Positions 44,316 through 52,357 of a stretch of DNA of 64,000 bases are shown in pieces. The number at the start of each line of letters is the position of its first letter. Positions within the stretch are counted from its first letter, which is position 1. Source of the stretch: Clostridia bacterium. GTDB lineage: Bacteria > Bacillota > Clostridia > UMGS1883 > UMGS1540. Where the stretch lies: contig JAFZQX010000021.1 of the NCBI GenBank assembly GCA_017620205.1, positions 27,103 to 91,102 of the forward strand. The letters run 5' to 3'. The translations under genes and the position numbers were made by a program. A model generated the notes under the pieces. It did not search any database. It saw nothing but the letters and a program-made list of their open reading frames with translations, and was not told the origin of the DNA.

Positions 44316-44402
44316 AACAGAGTTTCTTTGATTTACGTCTTGGACGTATGCCTTGCGGGTTGTTATTAACCAGCGAGAAAATCAGCGGACTCTGTTTTTT
44401 TG
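44316..44402 (+). ncRNA. Candidate small structured RNA with three-way junction
   Basis: Four nested or adjacent stems can be drawn. P1 is 44316-44323 with 44389-44396 (8 bp). P2 is 44329-44334 with 44379-44384 (6 bp). P3 is 44335-44339 with 44343-44347 (5 bp). P4 is 44352-44356 with 44373-44377 plus 44358-44361 with 44368-44371 around a GTTATT loop. P1 is followed by T7 (44395-44401), so the closing stem doubles as a terminator. No reading frame spans it. I do not recognise the family. Confidence 0.55.
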
Positions 44403-44427
44403 CGTTCTGTGCATATTTTGGAAGTCC

Positions 44428-46734
44428 TCAAATACGTGCAACGCCCGATTTCTTAGCTGCCTCTACAACAGCTTTAGCAACTGCGGGACCTACTTTTTTG
44501 TCGAAAGCTTTCGGGATAATGTAATCGGGAGAAAGCTCTTCATCGGATACCAAAGATGCGAGAGCGAGTGATGCTGCCATTTTCATATCGTCATTTATGT
44601 CGCTTGCGCGGCAGTCAAGCGCACCGCGGAACACGCCGGGGAATACCAAAACGTTATTTATCTGGTTCGGGAAATCAGATCTGCCGGTTCCTACAACTTT
44701 AGCGCCTGCTGCTTTTGCAACATCGGGCATAACCTCGGGAACGGGGTTTGCCATCGGGAATACAAGCGGATCTTTAGCCATTGAAGCTACCATTTCGCCT
44801 GTTACGGTATTCGGAGCTGAAACGCCGATAAATACGTCTGCGCCGGGCAAAGCGTCTGCTATTGTGCCTGTGATTTTTTCTCTGTTTGTAACAAGACTGA
44901 TTTCCTTCTGTGCGGGGTTGAGTCTTTCGTCTCCTTCACAGATAATACCTTTACTGTTGCACATGATAATGTTTTTAGCGCCGAGACGCATTAAGTGTTT
45001 AGCTATTGCGATACCTGCAGAGCCTGCGCCACTCATAACTATTTTGATGTCTTCCATTTTCTTGTTAACGATTTTAAGAGCGTTTATAAGAGCTGCTGCG
45101 AGAACTATAGCGGTTCCGTGCTGGTCGTCATGGAAAATCGGAATATCGCATATCTTTTTAAGCTTTTCTTCGATTTCAAAGCAGCGGGGAGCTGCAATAT
45201 CTTCAAGGTTAATACCGCCGAAACCGCCTGAAATGTTATATACGGTTTTAACGATTTCATCAACGTCTTTGGAACGGATGCATATCGGATATGCGTCAAC
45301 GTCGCCAAACTGTTTAAAGAGCACGCATTTGCCTTCCATAACGGGCATGCCTGCTTCGGGGCCGATGTCGCCGAGGCCGAGTACTGCCGTGCCGTCTGTT
45401 ACAACAGCAACGGAGTTCCATCTTCTTGTGAGCTCGAAAGATTTGTTGTAATCCTTCTGGATTTCAAGACAGGGCTGTGCAACGCCGGGCGTGTATGCGA
45501 TTGATAATTCTTCGGAATTATTAACCGACGCTCTTGATGTTACTTCAAGTTTACCTTTCCATTCATAGTGCTTTTCGAGGGATATTTCGCCAATTGTCAT
45601 TTTAATCTTCCTTTCCGCATATTTAATAAGTATTTCTTTTTTATTTTCAAGCTTTTCAGCTATTACTTGATTTAAAATGTCAGTAAGTATTTCTCCGACC
45701 TTTTTGCCTTTTAAGCCGAGATTTTTTATATCTTCTCCCGAAACCTCAAGATCTTTAAGAGAATAAACCTCGCGGTTTTTTATTATTCCTTCAAGCAGAG
45801 ATAAGGCGGGGGAGTTCTGCGCGCCGAGCAAAAGCCGTACTGCTTCTTCGCCGGAATTTGAAAGAAGCGTTTTGACATCCGCTTTGCTCTCAAATCTTTT
45901 GCCGAAATTATCTGCGATAAAAACCGCTTTGCGCTTGGCGTCTGAAGAAAGCTTTAATATTTCACAGCAGCGCTTTGTGTTTTCACCGTATAAAAGAGCG
46001 AGCCTTGCGGGAAAGCTTTTTGGCGCTTTATCTAAGCTTTCGGTATTCATATTAAACGGCAATACCGTTTTAAAAACAGCTTCGTATTCTTGGAGTATTT
46101 CAGCTGCTCCGTCAGACACTAACAGCTTTGAAAATTCTATGGCTTGTCTTTCGGGCGCTATATTTAAAAGCCGTTGCCTTTCATCAAATATGGCTTTTTT
46201 TGTTTCGGCTTCGATTTCAAAACCGAGTGTTGCCGCAAAGCGGAGCGCGCGCATTATTCTCAACGCGTCCTCCGAAAAGCGTTTTTCGGGAGTGCCTACA
46301 CAGCGGATGATCTTATTCTTAATATCCTGCCGGCCGCCGTAAAAATCAGAAAAGCCGCTATTTTCGTTAAAGGCTATTGCGTTTACGGTAAAGTCGCGCC
46401 TTGCAAGATCGTCTTCCAGCGATCGTGTAAAAGTTACGTTTTCGGGTCTGCGGCTGTCTTTATACTCGCCGTCCAATCTGAAAGTTGTAACTTCAAACGG
46501 AGTGCCGCTGAGAATAACCGTAACAGTTCCGTGCTTTATTCCCGTATCCGCCGTTTTGTAATCTTTAAAACAAGTTTTTATCTCATCGGGCGTCGCGCTT
46601 GTGCAAATGTCAAAATCGGACGGGGGAATACCCATCAAAGCGTCTCTTACGCACCCACCGACAAAATAGCTTTCATAGCCGCAGCTTTCCAAAACCGATA
46701 TTATTTTATAGGCGTTAAGGCTTTGAAAAAACAT
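44428..46734 (-). CDS. Fusion of CCA tRNA nucleotidyltransferase and NAD-type malic enzyme
   Basis: One uninterrupted 768-codon frame encodes two enzymes. Residues 1-378 are a class II CCA-adding enzyme (FVGGCVRDALMGIPPSDFDICT head, ARRDFTVNAIAFNE, EDALRIMRALRFA). Residues 379-768 are a complete malic enzyme (AYTPGVAQPC, DGTAVLGLGDIGPEAGMPVMEGK, PIFHDDQHGTAIV, VMSGAGSAGIAIAKHL). The first adds CCA to tRNA 3' ends; the second decarboxylates malate to pyruvate. The junction is an ATG (45598-45600) with its own AAAGGAAG site 6 nt upstream, so malic enzyme may also be made alone. The start ATG 46734 follows GGAGG. Confidence 0.88.
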   Translation of the reverse strand: MFFQSLNAYKIISVLESCGYESYFVGGCVRDALMGIPPSDFDICTSATPDEIKTCFKDYKTADTGIKHGTVTVILSGTPFEVTTFRLDGEYKDSRRPENVTFTRSLEDDLARRDFTVNAIAFNENSGFSDFYGGRQDIKNKIIRCVGTPEKRFSEDALRIMRALRFAATLGFEIEAETKKAIFDERQRLLNIAPERQAIEFSKLLVSDGAAEILQEYEAVFKTVLPFNMNTESLDKAPKSFPARLALLYGENTKRCCEILKLSSDAKRKAVFIADNFGKRFESKADVKTLLSNSGEEAVRLLLGAQNSPALSLLEGIIKNREVYSLKDLEVSGEDIKNLGLKGKKVGEILTDILNQVIAEKLENKKEILIKYAERKIKMTIGEISLEKHYEWKGKLEVTSRASVNNSEELSIAYTPGVAQPCLEIQKDYNKSFELTRRWNSVAVVTDGTAVLGLGDIGPEAGMPVMEGKCVLFKQFGDVDAYPICIRSKDVDEIVKTVYNISGGFGGINLEDIAAPRCFEIEEKLKKICDIPIFHDDQHGTAIVLAAALINALKIVNKKMEDIKIVMSGAGSAGIAIAKHLMRLGAKNIIMCNSKGIICEGDERLNPAQKEISLVTNREKITGTIADALPGADVFIGVSAPNTVTGEMVASMAKDPLVFPMANPVPEVMPDVAKAAGAKVVGTGRSDFPNQINNVLVFPGVFRGALDCRASDINDDMKMAASLALASLVSDEELSPDYIIPKAFDKKVGPAVAKAVVEAAKKSGVARI
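45607..45614 (-). promoter_or_regulatory. Internal ribosome binding site before malic enzyme
   Basis: AAAGGAAG on the minus strand lies 6 nt before the internal ATG at 45600, where the family's usual N-terminus begins. It would permit separate synthesis of malic enzyme from the fused gene. Confidence 0.65.
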
Positions 46735-46825
46735 GCCGCCCTCCGAATATATTTGTTTCAAAATATTTTATCATAATTGGCTCAATAAGTCAAGAAATAG
46801 TTTTATAGAAAAATGTAAAGTTTGC

Positions 46826-46854
46826 TTGACAAAACTTAATGGTTGTGCTATTAT
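46826..46854 (+). promoter_or_regulatory. Promoter of the HTH/membrane-protein pair
   Basis: TTGACA (46826-46831), a 17-nt spacer and TATTAT (46849-46854). Confidence 0.75.
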
Positions 46855-46858
46855 AAAA

Positions 46859-46878
46859 ATGTAAAGCGAGCTTTACAT
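46859..46878 (+). promoter_or_regulatory. Operator palindrome
   Basis: ATGTAAAGC (46859-46867) and GCTTTACAT (46870-46878) form a perfect 9-bp inverted repeat at the transcription start. An extra half site ATGTAAAG lies at 46813-46820 just before the -35. It is probably bound by the HTH protein encoded next. Confidence 0.7.
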
Positions 46879-46892
46879 AAGGGGTGATGTTT

Positions 46893-47090
46893 ATGAAAAA
46901 CAGAATTGAGGAGCTTCGCGGCAAAAGAGGTATAAGGCAGGAGGAGTTTGCAAAGCGCATGGGCGTATCGCGCCAGACTATAAGCTCTCTCGAAAACGGA
47001 AAGTACAATCCGTCCATAACTTTGGCGCACAACATATCTTCGTTTTTCGGACTTAAAATTGAAGAAGTATTTATATTTGAGGAGGAGTAA
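46893..47090 (+). CDS. XRE-family HTH regulator (YozG-like)
   Basis: The 65-residue protein is almost only a helix-turn-helix: RIEELRGKRGIRQEEFAKRMGVSRQTISSLENGKYNPSITLAHNISSFFG, ending IEEVFIFEEE. It is the common small regulator found upstream of a membrane protein in Firmicutes. The ATG at 46893 follows AAGGGG. The palindrome between promoter and gene points to negative autoregulation. Two nucleotides separate it from the partner gene. Confidence 0.92.
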   Translation: MKNRIEELRGKRGIRQEEFAKRMGVSRQTISSLENGKYNPSITLAHNISSFFGLKIEEVFIFEEE

Positions 47091-47092
47091 CT

Positions 47093-47500
47093 ATGTATTA
47101 TAATAATAAACGTTTGGCACTCTCAATATTTTGGATTATACTCGGCGCTGTACTTATATGGCTTGGCATCGCGGGGGAAATAGACGGCACGTATTTTTCC
47201 GGCATGGGCGGCGCGTTTACAGCAGTCGGAGTATTGCAAACGATAAGAATCTTGAAGTACAGAAATGACGAAGGATACAAAGAAAGAATAGATACGGAAT
47301 TAAACGATGAACGCAATAATTTTTTGGCTATGAAAAGCTGGTCTTACACAGGCAAAATTGTTGTTTTGATTGAAGGTGTCGGCATGCTCACAGCCTATCT
47401 TTTAAGGCAGGAAACTGTTGTGCAGGTCCTTTCGTATTCGGTTTGCCTTTTGGCTTTGGTATATTGGATTTCGTATATGATACTCAGCAAAAAATACTAA
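47093..47500 (+). CDS. Small multi-pass membrane protein paired with the HTH regulator
   Basis: The 135-residue protein has four predicted membrane helices in two pairs (about 8-27 and 34-50; 83-100 and 108-131), joined by a charged loop YRNDEGYKERIDTELNDERNN. That loop is typical of DUF2178-like partners of YozG-type regulators. Function is unknown. GAGGAG overlaps the end of the regulator gene. Confidence 0.82.
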   Translation: MYYNNKRLALSIFWIILGAVLIWLGIAGEIDGTYFSGMGGAFTAVGVLQTIRILKYRNDEGYKERIDTELNDERNNFLAMKSWSYTGKIVVLIEGVGMLTAYLLRQETVVQVLSYSVCLLALVYWISYMILSKKY

Positions 47501-47506
47501 TTATTT

Positions 47507-47538
47507 TACGGGAACTTTTTTTGTTCCCGTATTTTTTT
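47507..47538 (+). terminator. Intrinsic terminator
   Basis: A perfect 9-bp stem (47507-47515 with 47523-47531) with a T7 loop and a T7 tail. Confidence 0.85.
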
Positions 47539-47552
47539 CCAATTAAAAACAT

Positions 47553-47581
47553 GGATAAATTTTGCGTGCCGGCAAATAATA
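47553..47581 (+). promoter_or_regulatory. Possible sigma-G promoter of spoVT
   Basis: GGATA (47553-47557), a 17-nt spacer and AATAATA (47575-47581) approximate the forespore consensus GHATR-N18-CATWMTA with one mismatch in each box. spoVT is sigma-G dependent in Bacillus. Confidence 0.35.
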
Positions 47582-47615
47582 TACTCAACAAAAGAAATTG
47601 GAGGAATTTTTGCAG

Positions 47616-48158
47616 ATGAAAGCAACAGGAATTGTAAGAAGAATAGATGATCTCGGAAGAGTTGTAATACCGAAAGAAATAAGAAGAACGCACAGAATAG
47701 GCGAGGGCTGTCCGCTTGAAATTTTTACAAACAGGGAGGGGGAAGTAATCTTTAAAAAGTATTCCCCGATAGGAGAGCTTTCCGATTTTGCCGCTTCATA
47801 CGCCGAGGCGCTTTCAAAAACAGCGGGGTTTCCCGTGTGTATCACAGATAAGGATAATATTATAGCCGTTTCGGGCGTTCCTAAACGCGAGCTTACTGAA
47901 AAAAGAGTAAGCCACGAGCTTGAAAACATTATGAACGAAAAGACGCAGTTTATAAAGCGGGATACGGACGGCAAAGAGGTAACCGTTGCGGACGGCAGTG
48001 AAAAATACTTTGCCAAAGTTGTGGTGCCCATAATTTCCGAGGGCGATTCAATAGGCAGCGTAGTAATGTTTTCGGACGGCAGCGGCAGTATGGGAGAGGT
48101 TGAAACAAAGCTTGCGCAATCGGCAGCGGGATTTTTGGGGAAACAAATGGAAAACTAG
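47616..48158 (+). CDS. spoVT: Stage V sporulation protein T
   Basis: The 180-residue regulator has an N-terminal AbrB swapped-hairpin DNA-binding domain (MKATGIVRRIDDLGRVVIPKEIRRTHRIGEG) and a C-terminal GAF-like domain (about 55-178). SpoVT modulates forespore sigma-G genes and spore properties. The ATG at 47616 follows GGAGG at 47600-47604. It lies between an upstream terminator and its own. Confidence 0.96.
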   Translation: MKATGIVRRIDDLGRVVIPKEIRRTHRIGEGCPLEIFTNREGEVIFKKYSPIGELSDFAASYAEALSKTAGFPVCITDKDNIIAVSGVPKRELTEKRVSHELENIMNEKTQFIKRDTDGKEVTVADGSEKYFAKVVVPIISEGDSIGSVVMFSDGSGSMGEVETKLAQSAAGFLGKQMEN

Positions 48159-48238
48159 GCCTCGATAAAATGTACAGACCGTAAAAGGAAAAAAGAATTT
48201 AAGCATATTTTATTTGTGAATAGTTAAATACCGAAATG

Positions 48239-48263
48239 AAAAGTCTGCTTTTGCAGACTTTTT
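48239..48263 (+). terminator. spoVT terminator
   Basis: A 10-bp stem (48239-48248 with 48253-48262), TTTT loop and T-rich tail. Confidence 0.8.
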
Positions 48264-48274
48264 GAATTTATGCC

Positions 48275-48346
48275 TTTTGCTACGAACAAACGTCACCTGT
48301 CGACGTACTATGTACGCCTTAGAATTCCGTTTGTCCGTTATGCACT
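48275..48346 (+). repeat. Hairpin repeat element, copy B
   Basis: This is the inverted partner of 44147-44219, about 90% identical over 72 bp with one single-base gap. It keeps the AACAAACG/CGTTTGT ends and the CGTAC/GTACG centre. It lies between the spoVT terminator and the hprK promoter, so both copies are strictly intergenic. Confidence 0.8.
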
Positions 48347-48420
48347 GTTTTCTCTTTGCCCTTGGGGATTTTGTTACAATAACAGCAGCCTTTTTTCTTA
48401 TTAAAAATCAAAGTTTACTG

Positions 48421-48449
48421 TTTACAAATAAAAAAAAGTATTATATAAT
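48421..48449 (+). promoter_or_regulatory. Promoter of the hprK operon
   Basis: TTTACA (48421-48426), a 17-nt spacer and TATAAT (48444-48449). Confidence 0.7.
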
Positions 48450-48511
48450 ATAATAGATATATTGTAAATTGGTGAAAAATGTCCGTTTAAATATAAAAAG
48501 GAGGTTTTATA

Positions 48512-49447
48512 GTGGAAAACGAAAGCACAATAAAGCTCAAAACCGTTATTGATGAGATGAATTTGACCGTTGTTCAGGCAACGGATGACATGGAGGACAG
48601 GCTTTTAAGAACTGCCGATGTTTTAAGGCCCGGCCTCCAGCTCGCCTCGGAGTTTTATACATATTTTGATTTTGAAAGACTGCTCCTTATAGGTATGATG
48701 GAATATGCTTATCTGGACAGTTTGTCATCGGAGGATAAGCTTAAAAAGCTTGAAAGCCTTTTTATGCACAATTCCCCGGCGCTTATTGTTACTACAAATT
48801 TGCAGATTTTGCCCGAAATACTTGAAGCGGCAAAAAAAACAAACATGCCCGTTTTGCAGACGGCGCAGGAAACATCGTCTTTTATGGCGGCGCTTATCGG
48901 CGCATTAAACGTTCACCTCGCGCCGCGCATCACGCGCCACGGCGTTTTGGTGGAAGTTTACGGCGAAGGTATACTGCTTCTCGGTGAAAGCGGTGTCGGC
49001 AAAAGCGAAACGGCGATAGAACTTGTAAAGCGCGGACACAGACTTGTCGCGGACGACGCCGTTGATATAAAGCGCGTTTCGTCAAAGACTTTGGTAGGAT
49101 CTTCTCCCGATGTTATAAAACACTTTGTGGAAATACGCGGTATCGGTATAGTTGATATACAAAAGATTTTCGGTATGGGCTCAATTAAAGATACAGAGAA
49201 AATCGATCTCATCATGAATGTTGAGCCATGGGACGATACGCGCGAGTATGAACGCCTCGGCCTTGAAGATACATATATGAATATCCTTGATATAGACATT
49301 CCTTCAATAACCGTTCCCGTAAAGCCCGGCAGAAACCTTGCGGTTATAGTTGAAATTGCGGCTATGAATCACAGACAGAAGAAAATGGGCTACAGCGCCG
49401 TTGAAGCGCTTAATAAGAGACTTATGGCGGAATTTGGCGAGGAATAA
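48512..49447 (+). CDS. hprK: HPr kinase/phosphorylase
   Basis: The 311-residue enzyme phosphorylates HPr on Ser46 and reverses this with phosphate, controlling carbon catabolite repression. The Walker A GESGVGKSE lies at about 157-165. VADDAVDI, EIRGIGIVDI and EVAxMNHRQKKMGYSA-like C-terminal residues match HprK signatures. The start is GTG with AAGGAGG upstream. It heads the run hprK-ROK-murB-rapZ-yvcK-whiA. Confidence 0.97.
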   Translation: MENESTIKLKTVIDEMNLTVVQATDDMEDRLLRTADVLRPGLQLASEFYTYFDFERLLLIGMMEYAYLDSLSSEDKLKKLESLFMHNSPALIVTTNLQILPEILEAAKKTNMPVLQTAQETSSFMAALIGALNVHLAPRITRHGVLVEVYGEGILLLGESGVGKSETAIELVKRGHRLVADDAVDIKRVSSKTLVGSSPDVIKHFVEIRGIGIVDIQKIFGMGSIKDTEKIDLIMNVEPWDDTREYERLGLEDTYMNILDIDIPSITVPVKPGRNLAVIVEIAAMNHRQKKMGYSAVEALNKRLMAEFGEE

Positions 49448-49464
49448 TAGAAGGGGTGTATAAA

Positions 49465-50418
49465 ATGTTTTATGTAGGAATTGATTTCGGCGGCACAAAT
49501 ATTAAAGCCGGAGCAATTAATGAAAACGGCAGAATAATATGCAAGGGCATGATAAAGACAGAGAAGTCAAAGACATACCGTGAAACAGTTAATGATATTG
49601 TGGAATTAATCAAAGGATTGTTTAAAACAAGCGGACTGGATTTAAGCGAAATTGCGAGCATCGGCATGGGCGTGCCGGGTACGTGCGACAGCAAGAGAGG
49701 ACTTATTCTGCTTGCAGAAAACATAGGATATGAATACGTGCCTATGGCTGACGAGATTAAAAAGTATTTTGATGTTCCCGTATATATTACAAATGACGCA
49801 AACTGTGCCGCATACGGCGAGTACAGCAAGATGGACGATAAAGCTGACGATGTTGTGTTTGTAACGCTTGGAACGGGCATCGGCGGCGGCATTATTTTAA
49901 ACGGCAAAATATTTGAGGGAAAAAACGGAACTGCCGGTGAAATAGGTCACATTCCTATAGAAAAAAACGGCGAAAAATGCAACTGCGGCATGACGGGATG
50001 CTGGGAACGTTATGCATCCGTTTCCGCGCTCGTCAGAATGACCGAACGGTATGCCCAAGAGCATCCCGGAAGCGGTGTTGCAAAGAAAATAGAATTTGAC
50101 GGCGCAGTAAGCGGTAAAACGGCGTTTTCGCTTGCAAAGGAAGGCGATGAAGGCGGCAGGGTTATCGTTTCGGAATGGATAAAGAATTTGTCGCAAGGTA
50201 TTATCACTGTCATAAACATGCTCCAGCCGGAGTATATCATTATCGGCGGCGGTATAAGCCGTGAAGGCGATTACATTTTAAATCCTCTGTTGGAAGAGAT
50301 TAAAAAAGATACGTATTATAACAGTATTGAGAATAAAACAAAAATTATTACAGCAAAGCTTTTTAACGATGCGGGCTTTGTCGGCGCCGCACTGCTTGGT
50401 AAGGGTGAAATAGATTGA
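49465..50418 (+). CDS. ROK-family glucokinase
   Basis: The 317-residue protein has the ATP motif DFGGTNIKAG near residue 8, LGTGIGGGIILNG, the catalytic Asp in ITNDANCAAYGE, GEIGHIPI with the zinc His, and the Cys triad CNCGMTGCWE. These features fit ROK glucokinases; glucose is the likely but unproven substrate. The ATG at 49465 follows AAGGGG. The stop overlaps the murB TTG start by 3 nt. Confidence 0.92.
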   Translation: MFYVGIDFGGTNIKAGAINENGRIICKGMIKTEKSKTYRETVNDIVELIKGLFKTSGLDLSEIASIGMGVPGTCDSKRGLILLAENIGYEYVPMADEIKKYFDVPVYITNDANCAAYGEYSKMDDKADDVVFVTLGTGIGGGIILNGKIFEGKNGTAGEIGHIPIEKNGEKCNCGMTGCWERYASVSALVRMTERYAQEHPGSGVAKKIEFDGAVSGKTAFSLAKEGDEGGRVIVSEWIKNLSQGIITVINMLQPEYIIIGGGISREGDYILNPLLEEIKKDTYYNSIENKTKIITAKLFNDAGFVGAALLGKGEID

Positions 50419-51323
50419 CAGATTTGATAATTGAAAAACTTAAAAATATTGTAGGCTCCGAAGCACTTCTTATAAACGAGCCGATGAAAAATCACACGAC
50501 GTTTCGCATAGGCGGACCTTGCGGCGTTATGCTGCTTCCGAAAAGCGGAGAAGAGATAAGAGATTCCGTAAAAGTTCTTCGTGAAAGCGGTGTGAAATAC
50601 TACATTATAGGCAACGGTTCAAACCTGCTTGTTTCTGATAAGGGCTTTGACGGAGCTATTATTAAGCTTTCAAAAAGCTTTTCAAAAACAGAGGTAAACG
50701 GCACGGAGATTACCGCACAAGCCGGAGCCATGCTTTCGGGCGTTTCGTCGCTTGCCGCGCAAAACTCGCTTACGGGTCTTGAATTTGCATCGGGCATACC
50801 GGGCAGTATAGGCGGCGCGGTTTTAATGAATGCCGGCGCGTACGGCGGTGAGATGAAAGATGTTGTTGTTGAAACGGAATATCTCACAAATAACTTGGAA
50901 ATAAAAACGACAAAAGAACACGGCTTTTCATACAGACACAGCGTTTTTCAGGAAAACGGCGGTATTGTCCTTAAAACAAGAATGGTACTGAAAAAAGGTG
51001 ATAAAGACGAGATAAATGCTGAAATCGGGCGCCTGACGGCACAAAGAAAAGCAAAACAGCCGCTGTCGTATCCGAGCGCGGGCAGCGCATTTAAAAGACC
51101 CGAAGGCTATTTTGCGGCAAAGCTTATTGACGACGCAGGCCTTCGCGGATATACAGTTGGCGGCGCGCAGGTTTCGGAGCTTCACACGGGCTTTGTTATA
51201 AACCGCGGCGGCGCAACAGCTGCGGACGTATCAAAACTGCTCGACGATGTGCGCGATATTGTTTTTGAAAAATTCGGAGTAACGCTTCAGCGTGAGATTA
51301 AATATTTAGGAGAAGAGAAATGA
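50415..51323 (+). CDS. murB: UDP-N-acetylenolpyruvoylglucosamine reductase
   Basis: The 302-residue FAD enzyme reduces enolpyruvyl-UDP-GlcNAc to UDP-MurNAc with NADPH. TTFRIGGP, GNGSNLLVSDKG, ASGIPGSIGGAVLMNAGAYGGEM and the catalytic Ser (about S224) in PSAGSAFKRP are present. The start is TTG at 50415 with AAGGGTGA 7 nt upstream. The stop overlaps the rapZ start (ATGA). Confidence 0.97.
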   Translation: MTDLIIEKLKNIVGSEALLINEPMKNHTTFRIGGPCGVMLLPKSGEEIRDSVKVLRESGVKYYIIGNGSNLLVSDKGFDGAIIKLSKSFSKTEVNGTEITAQAGAMLSGVSSLAAQNSLTGLEFASGIPGSIGGAVLMNAGAYGGEMKDVVVETEYLTNNLEIKTTKEHGFSYRHSVFQENGGIVLKTRMVLKKGDKDEINAEIGRLTAQRKAKQPLSYPSAGSAFKRPEGYFAAKLIDDAGLRGYTVGGAQVSELHTGFVINRGGATAADVSKLLDDVRDIVFEKFGVTLQREIKYLGEEK

Positions 51324-52183
51324 GAGTTGTTATAGTAACGGGTCTTTCGGGCGCGGGTAAGTCAAAGGCAATAAGATGCCTTGAGGATCTGGGGTTTTAC
51401 TGTGTTGATAATATGCCCCCGGTGCTTTTAAGCAAATTCGTTGAGATGTGCTATAATTCACAGGGTAAGCTTTCAAATGTTGCTCTTGTTGTAGATTCGC
51501 GCGGACGTGAAATGTTCCGTGAGCTTATAGGCGAGCTTGAAGAGCTTAAGAAAAACGGTTTTGAACACGAAATACTCTTTTTAGAAGCCACCGACGACGT
51601 GATTATAAGACGGTATAAAGAGTCGAGAAGGAACCATCCGATGGCGGCGGGCATCACAATAAAAGAAGGTATTGCAAAAGAACGTGATTTGCTACATGCC
51701 GTTAAAAAACACGCCGATTATGTTATTGACACTTCCAATATGAAGCCGGAACATTTAAACGAAAACATAAAATCGCTCTTCTGCGACGAGAACGAGGGCG
51801 ACAGGATGATAATAAATGTTGTATCCTTCGGCTTTAAATACGGTCTGCCTGCTGACTGCGATTTGGTGTTTGACGTAAGATTTCTTCCAAACCCGTTTTA
51901 CATAGAGGAGCTTCGTCCGAAAACGGGACGCGACAAAGAGATATACGATTATGTTATGCAATTTGAAAACTCGCAGACGTTTCGCGATAAAATGCTTGAT
52001 ATGTTAGATTTTCTTGTGCCGCAGTATGTTGAAGAGGGCAAGGGTAACCTTGTTATAGGAATAGGATGCACGGGCGGAAAACACAGAAGCGTTGTCATGA
52101 GCGAAATATTATATAAGCATCTTAAAGAGAATGATCATAACTGCGTAATAAATCACAGAGATATTGAAAAGGACAAGTATTAA
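51320..52183 (+). CDS. rapZ: RNase adapter RapZ (YvcJ)
   Basis: The 287-residue P-loop protein has GLSGAGKS at residues 8-15 and the C-terminal domain with VSFGFKYGLPADCDLVFDVRFLPNPF and GIGCTGGKHRSV. In Bacillus YvcJ binds nucleotides and affects competence; in enterics RapZ steers RNase E to a small RNA. The small-RNA pathway is not known in Firmicutes. Confidence 0.96.
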   Translation: MRVVIVTGLSGAGKSKAIRCLEDLGFYCVDNMPPVLLSKFVEMCYNSQGKLSNVALVVDSRGREMFRELIGELEELKKNGFEHEILFLEATDDVIIRRYKESRRNHPMAAGITIKEGIAKERDLLHAVKKHADYVIDTSNMKPEHLNENIKSLFCDENEGDRMIINVVSFGFKYGLPADCDLVFDVRFLPNPFYIEELRPKTGRDKEIYDYVMQFENSQTFRDKMLDMLDFLVPQYVEEGKGNLVIGIGCTGGKHRSVVMSEILYKHLKENDHNCVINHRDIEKDKY

Positions 52184-52357
52184 CATGAAAGCTCCTTTCA
52201 AGTTCAGCCTCCGGCGGAACCTATGCGCGTGGAAAATTTTCGGCTGACACCGAAACGCACATGCGCCCTTATAAACTCTTATCATTCCTTGCTCCGATGG
52301 TAAGAGATGATTTATCAATATTTATGTAAAAGCGGAGCATCGGAATGGAGATTAAAA
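52184..52357 (+). other. Intercistronic region with small ORF and hairpins
   Basis: About 170 nt separate rapZ and yvcK, unlike the tight spacing around them. A 20-codon frame (52185-52247) starts with an ATG 2 nt after the rapZ stop and encodes a basic peptide. Its end overlaps a TTTCGG/CCGAAA hairpin (52238-52255). Further on, GCTCCG (about 52292) can pair with CGGAGC (52332-52337) before the yvcK ribosome binding site. No known element is recognised. Confidence 0.3.

Noticed and set aside
44281..44402. tRNA, SRP RNA or 6S RNA at the structured RNA locus
   Set aside because: There is no cloverleaf with T-loop or anticodon stem, no SRP GNRA tetraloop domain, and it is much shorter than 6S RNA and lacks its central bulge.
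48262..48453. Small ORF covering repeat copy B
   Set aside because: The frame runs through the spoVT terminator tail, the hairpin repeat and into the hprK promoter, with no ribosome binding site.
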